Of a stretch of DNA of 64,000 nucleotides, positions 47,644 through 55,525 are shown in pieces. The position numbers were made by a program, and so were the translations under genes. This DNA is from Amoebophrya sp. A120. Its lineage: Eukaryota; Sar; Dinophyceae; Syndiniales; Amoebophryaceae. The stretch is from the NCBI GenBank assembly GCA_905178155.1, contig CAJINV010000002.1:1463809-1527808 (forward strand), given 5' to 3'. The notes beneath the pieces are model-generated. The model did not search any database. It was not told the DNA's origin and saw only the letters and a list, made by a program, of their open reading frames with translations. Position 1 is the first letter of the stretch. The number at the start of each line of letters is the position of its first letter.

Positions 47644-50215
47644 AAATAATAAGAAACAAAAAAAAAAAAATAGAATAAAACAAAAAAAAAAAAAAAAAGC
47701 TAATAAAAAAACAAAACGAAAAAAAAGAAACAAAACAAAAAAAAAAATAAAAAAAATACAAACAAAAAAAAAAAACAATAAAAATATTATTAAAAAAAAA
47801 AAAGAATAAAAAGTAAAAAAAAAAAGAAACAAAATCAACAATAAGAAAAAAAAAAAAGAAATAAAAGAGAAAAAATAAAAAAAAAAACAAAAAAAAAAAA
47901 TAAACAAAAAAAAAAAAAAAATATAGAAATTAAAAAAAAAAAATAAAAAAAAAAAAAAAACTAAAAAAAATAAACAAAAAAGAAAAAACAAAAAAAAAAA
48001 AACAAAGAAAAAAAAATAAAAAGAAAAAAGAATAAAAAAGACAAAAAAAAAAATATAAAACAAGAGAATAAAACAAAAACAAAAAGAATAAAGAAAAAAA
48101 AAAAAAAAAAAAATAAAAAAAAAAAAGAACAAAAATAAATTTAAAAATAAAATAAAAATTAAAAAAAAAAAACAAAAAAAAAAAAAAAATATTAAAATAC
48201 AGAAACAAAAAAAACAAAAAAAAGAAAAAAAAAAAATAACGAAAAAAACAAAATAAAGAAAAAAGAAAAGAAATAAACAAAAAAAATAACAAAAAAAACA
48301 AAGACAAAAAAAAAAAAAAAACAAAAAAAACAAAAAAATTAAAAAAAAGAAATAAAGAAAAAAAAGAAAAAAAAAATAAAAAAAGAATAAAAAAAAACAA
48401 TATAAAAAAATTAATCAAAAAAAAAGCAAAGCAAAGAAAATAGATAATAAACAAAAAAAAAAATATTTTCAACAAATAATATACAGAACCTAAAAACAAA
48501 AAAAAAAAAATGAACAAAAAAAAAAACATCGACAAAAAAAAAAGAAAAAGAAAAATCTTCAAAAAAAACAAAAAAAAAGAAATAAAAGAAAAAAAACAAA
48601 AAAGAAAAAAATAAAAAAAAAATAAAAAAAAAAAGAAATAAATACAAAAAAAGAACAAAACAAAAAAAACAAAAGATAAAAAAAACGAAAAATAAAAAAA
48701 AAAAGAATCAAAAAACAACAAAGAAAAAAAATAAAAAAAAAAAAAATAGTATAGAATAAAAGATAAAAAAAAAAAAAAAAAAAAAGAAAAACAAGCTAAT
48801 AAAAAAAAATGTACCACAAATAGATAATAATCAAAAAAAAAAAAAAATAAAACCTCAAAAAAAACAAAATAAAAATATAAAAAAAAAAAAATAAAACAAA
48901 AAAAATCAACACAAACATAAACAACAGAAAACAAAAAAAATTATATAAAATAATGATCAAAAACAAAAATCAAAACTAAAAAAAATAAAAAATCAAAAAA
49001 AAGGACAACAAAAAACTAAACAAATTCCACAAATAAAAAAAAAAAAAAAAAAATAAAAAAACACGAATCACCAAATAAAATACAAAAAAAACCAACAAAA
49101 ACACGGACCGAAAACAAAAAAAATTATGGAAGCGTCAGGTTTGAAATCGTCAAAGTTGAAAAATTTGTGATGCATAAAATCGATACCAATTGGAAGCCCA
49201 ATTTCGAAGCGGCGCATGACAAATTTCGGCACCGTCAAAATCCAGTTTGTCATGCTGTTTAGCGAAAGAAGGCATCCTTTGTCATGCCACTTTAGCAGCT
49301 CCATCCCAAACCCGAAACAGGCTCACAATCGGCCTCACTTGCAATCCCTGCAAGACAGTCTTTTCGTGCCTTGCATTTTGTGCATCACAGATTATTTCAA
49401 CTTTGTTGATTTCAATCCTGACACTTCCATATGTTTCTATCGGAGTCTAGCGTACTCGGTGGACAGATGAACGCGGAAACTGATCCGGTGTGGTCGGTCA
49501 CTTCCTGCGACCCGTGGTCGGTAATGGTAAAATCCGTGTGTTGTAAGTGGAGCAAGGAGTTCGACTGTAGTTCCCCGCTGTTGTAGGTGTTCTGCTGATT
49601 GTTGTTCTCGTACTGCTCGTTCATCAGCTCTAGAGATTGTTCATCCCCGGGCAGTTCTAGTGACATATGCGAGTGCACAACTCCCTCTTGCACTCATTTG
49701 TAATGCAAAATACCGAGTCCACCTCTTTCCTTTAAGCATTTTGCGCATGACAGGTCTTGGACCCCGCTCAAACATGACTACAATCCATATCCGGATTTGT
49801 CATGCGGAAGCCACATAACTGCTGTTGCCTGTGTTGCTGTTCTTCCCATACAAATGTAGTGGAGGGGGGGTTATGCACTGCCATATGACATCAACACCTG
49901 CGACTGCTCATCCGCAATACGGTCCTTCTGTTCCTGCTCGGTGATGTCCTGGACGGTTTCTGGATTGTCCAAACCGGATTGAGAAAAAGATTTGTCTCCT
50001 TGCGCATTAGCTGCATCTTCACCAGGAAACTCCGTCCCGTCTAGGTTATATTTCGGCTCGTCCATCGGGGTGGTGACGGCAATCTCCTGGATCGTCGATT
50101 CGGACTGGAAGGAAGGCTTCCTGGAGAGTAGTTCCCGAGACAAGCCGTCCGCGAGCTGGTCTCGGACCTCCGCCTCCGTCCCCGGGGTAGGGGGCTTTTC
50201 TTGTTCTTCCGACAT
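34138..50215 (-). CDS. Very large multi-intron gene for an acidic/coiled low-complexity protein
   Basis: Reading right to left: 50215-49891, 49665-49437, 44724-44318, 44204-about 44091, about 42586-42529, 41265-about 41060, about 40833-40637, 40492-40270, 40114-40048, 39826-39674, 39560-39354, 39085-39006, 38812-38683, 38368-38330, 38060-37229, 36952-36506, 36226-35478, 35219-34138 (TAG). Adjacent exons join in frame at nearly all of these; exceptions are the T-rich intron, the 42.6-44.1 kb intron and the 41.0 kb element. The product is about 1,850 residues. It starts MSEEQEKPPTPG; residues 1-350 are acidic (EEEEEVVEEEVEGDE). Short PPARENSEEAANP repeats follow. The central part is helical and more conserved-looking: MSKEEKFQQMKDD, EQVIIALIESERKRC, VKTHVKLGYDLGALGEEYHK and KYLPAVYERVVIEKVMEYR. 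The C-terminal half is rich in Q, N, S, T and K with basic patches, ending RKQRKRRNKDRSL. I recognise no family. Canonical introns: 44205-44317, 40493-40636, 39561-39673, 38813-39005. Confidence 0.75.
35220..35472. mobile_element. Family 1 introner, copy E
   Basis: 253 bp from TATGGATTGC to GCATCTGATA, with TGTCTGGGTCTGGAAA inverted repeats. Exact flanking repeat CTGCG at 35215-35219 and 35473-35477. Removal joins RPQ to HGGTRPSS in frame, linking two long exons. Its interior aligns with the interrupted copy near 60.9/63.1 kb. Confidence 0.9.
36227..36500. mobile_element. Family 1 introner, copy F
   Basis: 274 bp, TATCAAATGC to GCAATGCATA. Exact flanking repeat TCATG at 36222-36226 and 36501-36505. 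Removal gives the in-frame join ETPM-NNEGDHTF. Confidence 0.9.
36953..37223. mobile_element. Family 1 introner, copy G
   Basis: 271 bp, TATCAAATGC to GCAATGCATA. Flanks TGCCC and TGTCC match at 4 of 5 bases. Removal gives SIADTSKEHSTTKPL in frame. The right inverted repeat carries a small disruption (AGGAGACCCAGAC), suggesting an older copy. Confidence 0.87.
38061..38324. mobile_element. Family 1 introner, copy H
   Basis: 264 bp, TATGAAATGC to GCAATCCATA. Exact flanking repeat CGTTT at 38056-38060 and 38325-38329. Removal gives LFMSQTALAQQQQ in frame. Only 39 bp of exon separate it from the next element (family 2). Confidence 0.9.
38369..38677. mobile_element. Family 2 introner, copy a
   Basis: 309 bp, TATGGAAGTGTCAGAATT to GACACCCCCATA. 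Inverted repeats contain AATCGACAAAGTT, different from family 1. Exact flanking repeat CGCGA at 38364-38368 and 38678-38682. Removal gives YYDDIAEAREQQ in frame. Confidence 0.9.
39086..39348. mobile_element. Family 1 introner, copy I
   Basis: 263 bp, TATCAAATGC to GCAATGAATA. Exact flanking repeat TGGTG at 39081-39085 and 39349-39353. Removal gives AAQTTTAGYYMASS in frame. Confidence 0.9.
39827..40042. mobile_element. Family 3 introner, copy a
   Basis: 216 bp, TATGAGAGTGCACAAC to TTGTGCACTCTCATA. The inverted repeats extend into CCCTCCCCCTCATTTG. Exact flanking repeat GTGTC at 39822-39826 and 40043-40047. Removal gives IHHPSTLASEQEK in frame. Confidence 0.92.
40115..40264. mobile_element. 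Short family 5 introner
   Basis: 150 bp, TATCCTGTGCAAAAG to CTTTTGCATTGCATA. Exact flanking repeat GTAAT at 40110-40114 and 40265-40269. Removal gives LLTQDYKNKEKGIS in frame. Internally it repeats the GCATTACAA/GCATGACAAA words. Confidence 0.87.
40834..41052. mobile_element. Family 4 inverted-repeat intron element
   Basis: Long inverted repeats starting GTTACAATCTCAAACGTTAC at both ends; the right end carries seven extra bases. It separates exon IAMTR from EQVIIALIES. No exact 5-bp flanking repeat or TAT/ATA ends can be assigned, so the junction is uncertain to a few bases. Confidence 0.7.
41266..42523. mobile_element. 1,258-bp large introner-like element with ~50-bp terminal inverted repeats
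   Basis: Begins TATTGAAAGAAAAAAGTTCG and ends with the near-exact reverse complement (...TTTCTTTCGATA). Exact flanking repeat GGTGG at 41261-41265 and 42524-42528. Removal gives ASAFPPPRENSEE in frame. Inside are two further inverted repeats: GTCACTCGGCC (41778-41788 / 41843-41853) and GTCACTCGGAG (41925-41935 / 42010-42020). No convincing transposase-length frame is present, so it is probably non-autonomous. Confidence 0.88.
42587..44090 (-). other. 1.5-kb intron-like insertion between repeated exon units
   Basis: Its minus-strand ends are AACCC|TAAAATTG and ACTCCAT|ATTCCC, which would restore the frame but are not GT-AG. The left plus-strand border reads GGGAA-TATGG, like other introners, while the right border lacks a clear ATA and repeat. 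It contains the long palindrome at 43311-43421. No protein-coding frame convinces me. Confidence 0.55.
43311..43421. repeat. 25-bp inverted repeat with repetitive spacer
   Basis: Arms 43311-43335 and 43397-43421 are exact reverse complements (TTTTGAATTCAATTGCGCGG plus five bases). The 61-bp spacer repeats GCGGGTTGG/GGGTAGG and GGCCAACCCGCG words, allowing several alternative foldbacks. Confidence 0.85.
44731..49110 (-). other. 4.4-kb extremely A-rich (sense T-rich) intron tract
   Basis: The plus strand is almost entirely A with scattered single C, G and T, so the transcribed strand is a huge U-rich tract. It ends at a good acceptor (TTTCTTTTTTCTCTTTCTACCAG) immediately before the exon starting at 44724. 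Frames such as the Phe-rich ones read from it are artefacts of poly-T codons. Confidence 0.75.
49125..49431. mobile_element. Family 2 introner, copy b, at the edge of the T-rich intron
   Basis: 307 bp, TATGGAAGCGTCAGG to CTGACACTTCCATA, clearly related to the copy at 38369-38677. The right flank is TGTTT (49432-49436), but the left flank is A-rich sequence with no matching copy. The partner repeat has apparently been lost or displaced by the A-rich tract. Confidence 0.82.
49666..49885. mobile_element. Family 3 introner, copy b
   Basis: 220 bp, TATGCGAGTGCACAACTCC to GTTATGCACTGCCATA. Exact flanking repeat TGACA at 49661-49665 and 49886-49890. Removal gives QSQVLMSLELPGDEQ in frame. Confidence 0.9.
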
Positions 50216-50799
50216 GTTGGCTTTTTTATAGGTCTTTTTGTAATTATGCTAGTTCTACGTATTACGCTCTTGGTGCCATCTTGGTGGTGCAACAGAAGTT
50301 GCGCAGCTCTCTGTCTCTTCGGTACGCGATCTATCCGCACACTCTCAGGTGTGCGGACGAGTTCTAGTTTTCATTTGAAAGGTGCAGTGCGACGTGGTGA
50401 TTATTGCTGTAAAAGCCGAAACGTCTGTGAAACCCACGAGCCACCAGTTTGCCTTACTCTCTCTAAAATCCGCAGCTCCAAAGAAGATATCCATCATCAC
50501 ACTCGCAGTCATTTCTCTTATGCTCGAATCTACTCGCTCGAAAACTATACATATTTAAGCACTTCCGTTACCTTGACCTGCTACCAAGGAATTATACGAC
50601 TGCTACGAACGAATCCTTGCACAAAACGTTCCACGACGACAATCTATGTCGGATCTCTCTGGAAATCTCGCCGGCAAAACGACGAGTCTCAATTAGATAT
50701 GAGGTGAACACGGTGCTGACCTTGACCAATACGGCTACATTCGTGTCGGCAAGGGCCTTGCCGACAAGCCGTTCGTCTACTGCTGTTGCCATAAAGTGT

Positions 50800-52600
50800 T
50801 CTTTCGTCCTCCGACGCCGCCGGATACGCCCAGGACACGGGCTCCAGCAGCCGCGCCATATCATAATATATGGGGCGCTGCCACATGTGCGAGTGGGGCG
50901 CTGGGCGAAAAAGGCCACAGGAATATTTCCCGGCGCCCCGCCTGTGCTATACAGAAGCGGCCCGCCAAACAAAGAAAGTGCCCGAGGACGGGGCACCTGC
51001 TCGGCCCCGGGCTGGCAGACAGGCCCCCTGGTCGGCACACAAGCAGAGCGCGCCCCCGCTGCGGACTTCGTACGACGGGCGCCGCGGCCGGCAGGCAAAA
51101 GCGCGCCGGCCGCCGCGAAGAAAGCGGCGCGCCCGGCCTGCGGCAATGTCGCCGCGGCCGCATCACTTTCCGGGGGCTAAAAATGCGGCAAGCATGGCCC
51201 GGGCTTCGCTCCACAGTTGAAGGCGCTTCCCCCTGCCAATAAATCAAAGAGAGCAAGGGCGGCAGTTGCCTCTTCGCTGGATCTTCGAAGAAATTGATCC
51301 GCGACCTGGCCCCCAGTGGTCAAACTACAGCCGCGCCAGCCACTGCTCTCGGAGCGGCCAGCGGCGGGCCCGCGCCTGCCATTTCCCGGAGCACGCATCC
51401 TCGGAACGACTGCCCCCCCGGCCACCAGTCTGCGGGCGCGCCGCTCTCAATCCAGCAGCCACGACGAAAGAAGCTAATCAAAAAGCTACTATATGTCAAT
51501 GATGAAGTAGTATAGAATGAAAAAGTCCAATCCTCCAACTCGCCTTTCCTGCTCAAAGTCCGTTCCCAAAACTTGTGACTCTTCGCTCACCCTCACATCG
51601 TGACAACGTCCCACTTCACTGCCCGCTCACCCTTTAACAGTCTCGCCTCTCACGTTAGAAAGATCATGAGAGGACGACTCAGAGTACATGTCTAGCATCA
51701 AAGCTGCCTGCGACGGATGGCTCAGCCGAGAGCGGTCGTCACGGAACACACAGCGAGCCGGCGCCATCAGCGGCCATCTTGCATATTGGCCAAAACAAAC
51801 CGACAGGGCCCAGTCCAAATATGCGAAAGTACTAGCTGTATATCTTCACCTTTCTGCCCCATCGCTTACAGCTTTCCCCTTGACTACGTACTCCCGAAGC
51901 ACAGAGCGAGGGGCGGCTGCAGGAATGGTGCGTCCGCGCCTGTAAAGGGGGCCCGAAAGTTATTGCGCGCTCGGCCCCCGGGGCTGGTCGCACGGTGCCA
52001 ACACGAAGCGCGGCTGCAGCAGTGGCCGCAACACGGAGCCGGCGCGCTGCCTGGCACACGTGGCGCGAAAGAAAGCGAGCGCGCACAAGGGGCAATGCAT
52101 GGAGCGGCGGAAGCTGCCGGAAGCCCTGGGGCGCTGCGCGGTCCCAGGCAATCAACACGGCAGGCGGCCGGGACCGGTAGCCTGGGCGGGCAAGAAAATG
52201 AGCGGCCGGCGCCTTTCGGCGCGCGGGCGCTTTTGGTTTGGTCGGCGCGCCCTTGCATTTGCGACGCGATTCGCGAATGCCGTCGCTTTCTTTTGCGCGG
52301 CAGCTGGCCAATGAGCGCTTCTGCCCGTACGGGTCCGTGTCCAGGGACAAGGCCGCCCACTTGATGCAGGACGAGGGGAGCCTGTGTACTGCGGCAACAT
52401 CCTTCGCGCCTCCGGTCGGCTTTTGCCATGCTGAAGCGCCAACACAACCGCCCACCCTCCTGGAAAGCCAGCGGGCAACCAAGGCGGCCCGCCCATTCTG
52501 CTCACGCGCTGGCCAGGGCATGACGTTGGCAGCAAGCAGAAAACGCCCGGCCTGCAGCCCATCCAGCTGGCCCGGGCGCAAGTACTACGCAGCTACAACA
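50800..52600. other. Two G+C-rich intergenic islands
   Basis: Blocks at about 50800-51460 and 51900-52600, separated by AT-richer DNA, upstream of the large gene's ATG at 50215. Bidirectional open frames give R/A/P/G-rich translations only. The first block carries an AT interruption (ATCATAATATATGG) near 50865. I see nothing supportable in the surrounding 50216-53083 interval. Confidence 0.6.
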
Positions 52601-53083
52601 TGACGAGGTGCGCCATACAACTCCTAGTGTTACGCAAAAAAAGCCACTCTGTCCGTCGCTCTATATCTCTCGAGTGGAGTAGTTCTCCTCACAAACTCGA
52701 ACTACATTTGAGCGGCTTGATCTCTCTTTACATCCGCTCTACCGGAACTATAACGCACATCACTCGCGCAGGACAACACGTTGCATCCGATGAACAAGAT
52801 GAGCTTACTGCAGTTGTAAAACCCTGCTGCAGCACGGGCACCTTTTCCAGACACCCCCCATTTTGCTCATTCGCTGAGCAAGGTATTGAACCTTCGTTGT
52901 GCGTGTGTTATTGCAGCTTCTATCTCGATGGGGCGAAGGCCCGTGTCGCAAGTGTCGCTTTTCAATTGTAAGCACAGTATTGTAGCACCACTCTGCGGCT
53001 CTACTACATGCGCAGTAAAATCAATCGCATTCGGGAATCTTCAAGGAGTTGTTCAATGCCATCAACTAATTCAACCTCCAATC

Positions 53084-54618
53084 TCACACCAACCTCCCCA
53101 AATCGAACCCGGTTGCGTTCTTAAACATCGCCCCGGCCACCCAACTCTGCATCTTGTCCTTCTGGTCCCGTATCAACTGCAAAAATATTTGGATCTGGAA
53201 ACTTGTAATGCTGCGTTGGGACTAGTGAATGCTCTGTAATGCACAGGCAAGCACGAGAAATATCTGCGCGTCCTTGTGTTGCGTTTTTCGCATGACAAGC
53301 TGCGTTTTTGCATGACAGGCAAAAGGGTCTCTTCTTGGACACGCATCACAAACTTTGTTTTTGGTCATGCCGGACAAGCATGACAAGTCTCGCAATCTTC
53401 CAGACCCAGACACTTTTGCATTTGATATCCCGGGAACACTTCCAAAACGCGACCAGATTGCTCCAGGCGAACACGTTGGCAACGACGAGGAAAACGACCC
53501 AACTGAGGTTCAGGGAGATCACGTTCAGGATGAGGAAAAGCGTCCAGATCAACGCCCAGCTATACCTGTTTTCATTTTTTCGTTTCGATAAGAGAGTAGT
53601 CGCAGTTTTGATCATTGGTTTTGCGCATGACAAAAGACCGCAGTCAAACCAAAGTCATTCAGCTTTATGCATGACAAAGAGACCAAAAAAAAACATACGT
53701 TCCCAGCCAGAAGACGTTTTTGTCGAGCGGATCCAGCTGTGATTCGTCTTGCAAAGACTCGAAGATCCATTCGTTGACCTCCTCACCCGTGGCTTCGTCG
53801 TCTTTTATGATGTTCCACCAGCGGAGACCTACTAGCTTTCGTCCGGTGACGTTCTTTACCTTTGAGAAGAAGTGCTTTGTCATGCAAAGTTGTCAAGCAT
53901 TTATGGTACTTATTTGTCATGCGAACCAGGGTAAGATCATCTCACGCTCAAAACAACAACCAGCTATACCGTCCAGAAGTCGAAAGCCAAAAATAGGATG
54001 CAGAAGATGTAGGTCAGCACTGTGTTGCTCCACAGGTAACCGCCGAAGAGGTAGGCGAAGAGGCTGTTATTGATGTGATCACAAGTCAACTGAATTTGTA
54101 TTGCGCAATCATCCTCAGAAACATCATTTCTCATGCGATGAAACACCTTAGAAGGGAAGTGAATCAACAGCATCTACTCTTTTATACCACAGCATCTTGA
54201 AGAGCAGGTGAAAGCAGCACACGACCGGGTGCTTCGCGTTTTTTATGAACTCCGGTATGGCCTGCTGCAACGCCGTGGGTGGCGGCGCGGACCCAAACCC
54301 CGTCATCTCTTGCGCCCCGCCGGCGGGGACAACTGGGGTCATGGTGCCGGATAATGAACTCGGTGTTGATACCCCGCCTCCGAGCGACCCCGCCATCGAA
54401 ACCGTCCCGGTTGTACTTGCGGTGGAGATTTTCTCCTGGCTGAAAAAATTATCAAGCTCATTTCTGCTCGCTTGCGGCGCAGTTGTACTGGTGGAAGGGG
54501 CAGGAGTGCTGCTTATGTCCGCGAAAATGTCGTCTATTGAGTTCCCAGCCGGCTGCGGATTCGCCGACATCCGGGGCGGCTGGTAGTTTGAACCGGTGCT
54601 GTTACCCGTTTCGAACAT
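53084..54618 (-). CDS. TVP23: TVP23/FAM18-family Golgi membrane protein
   Basis: Exons 54618-54178, 54089-53970, 53859-53699, 53565-53433 and 53170-53084 (TGA) total 942 nt, exactly 313 codons. TVP23 proteins are multi-span Golgi proteins implicated in vesicle traffic. Family hallmarks are clear: HPVVCCFHLLFK, LAFDFWTVKNVTGRKLVGLR, WWNII, EWIFESLQDES and FWLGTYSWALIWTLF. Four hydrophobic spans are visible, then KCSRDQKDKMQSWVAG. The first ~140 residues are a Pro/Ser/Thr/Ala-rich cytosolic extension starting MFETGNSTGSN, longer than usual for the family. Three introns are canonical GT-AG (54090-54177, 53860-53969, 53566-53698). The fourth is an introner at 53171-53427, and its removal completes the frame. 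The ATG at 54618 is chosen over one at 54723 because the upstream stretch looks unlike protein. Confidence 0.92.
53171..53427. mobile_element. Family 1 introner, copy J
   Basis: 257 bp, TATCAACTGC to GCATTTGATA. Exact flanking repeat TCCCG at 53166-53170 and 53428-53432. The left inverted repeat has drifted (TATTTGGATCTGGA). It interrupts the C-terminal tail of the TVP23 protein between CSRD and QKDKMQ. Confidence 0.92.
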
Positions 54619-55525
54619 TGGGACGTGGTGCTTGGGTTCACGTAGTGCTCGTGGTTCTCGTGTCTTGGTCTCGTGGACGGAGCACAGCAAGTACTGTGAA
54701 ACGACTACAGTTTGTCGCTGCAATCAATGCTGGTGAAACGATGGTTCCAAAAACGACAAGCAGCTCCTGTACGTGATGCGTTCAAAAACTCATCTTGTCT
54801 TGTTAAAAAATCTGGCTTAGGACAGGGTGAAGTTGCAGTCAGAAGTTTTGCTCGTGTTAAAAACAATGTGGAGTGGAAACTAACGCCGACAATCTGGTGC
54901 TGTATTCGTCAACGTCATGATGAAGCAACCACACCGACGGACATTGAGGACCCTACAAGCGTAAGGCACGCTACATAGACAAATCTTCAAAAACGAAATT
55001 TGTCCACGAAGTACGGTAGCGGTGCAGCAGGGTGATGTAACCCGCTGTAGAACAGCGAGTCACTTTCGCGCAAACGAAAGTGGAGACAGCCCCTGCGCCG
55101 TTAAAAACGCATGGATCGCCGTTGTGTCAGTTCGAATCAATTGAAAGTGGTTTGCCTTTGTCTCGTCCCAAAAAAATGATTCAAAAGTGAGTATTCATCA
55201 TGATCATCTGTGCCACGTCCAGTCAGGCTCGCAGGTAGGAAGAAAATGAAAAGCCGTAAAGGGTCCACAGCCTTCCATATCTACATCGCAGTCGCACATA
55301 AACGGTTTATTTTCAAAGACTGCTTTTTGGCTTCCTTAAACCAACATTTTGTTCTGAAAAAATTCCTCGAAAGATGAAAATAACCACCATTTTAAATCTT
55401 TATTCTCGAGCATGATGTGCAGAAAGCCAACCCTGCTGTACGTCCGCTCAGCTCCACTATAGATGTCGTGCTACCAAGAGATGTTGAGAACAAACCGTCT
55501 AGAGCAGTTCGTTGTCATGCGGATT
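54619..55525. other. Intergenic gap between TVP23 and ALY-like genes
   Basis: About 0.9 kb with no supported protein gene and no G+C-rich island. It contains the multi-hairpin structure at 55013-55101. A TTCGAATC word near 55134 is not embedded in a tRNA cloverleaf I can fold. Confidence 0.55.
55013..55101 (+). ncRNA. Cloverleaf-like structured element, candidate non-coding RNA
   Basis: A 7-bp closing stem (GGTGCAG 55021-55027 with CTGCGCC 55093-55099, one G-T pair) encloses three hairpins: GGGT/ACCC (55030-55033/55040-55043), GCTGT/ACAGC (55044-55048/55052-55056) and a perfect 8-bp CACTTTCG/CGAAAGTG (55061-55068/55075-55082). An outer ACGG/CCGT pair (55013-55016/55098-55101) competes with the closing stem. 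The size and shape recall a tRNA, but no T-arm TTCGANNC is present. The opposite strand folds equally, so the strand is arbitrary. Confidence 0.35.

Noticed and set aside
45376-48934. Long minus-strand frames of Phe-rich 'proteins'
   Set aside because: They are the reading of a T-rich tract (TTT codons) inside an intron, with no protein-like composition.
34138-50215. CRISPR-like array made of the repeated CTGGGTCTGGA words
   Set aside because: The words are paired inverted repeats at element ends, spaced irregularly with related interiors, not direct repeats separated by unique spacers.
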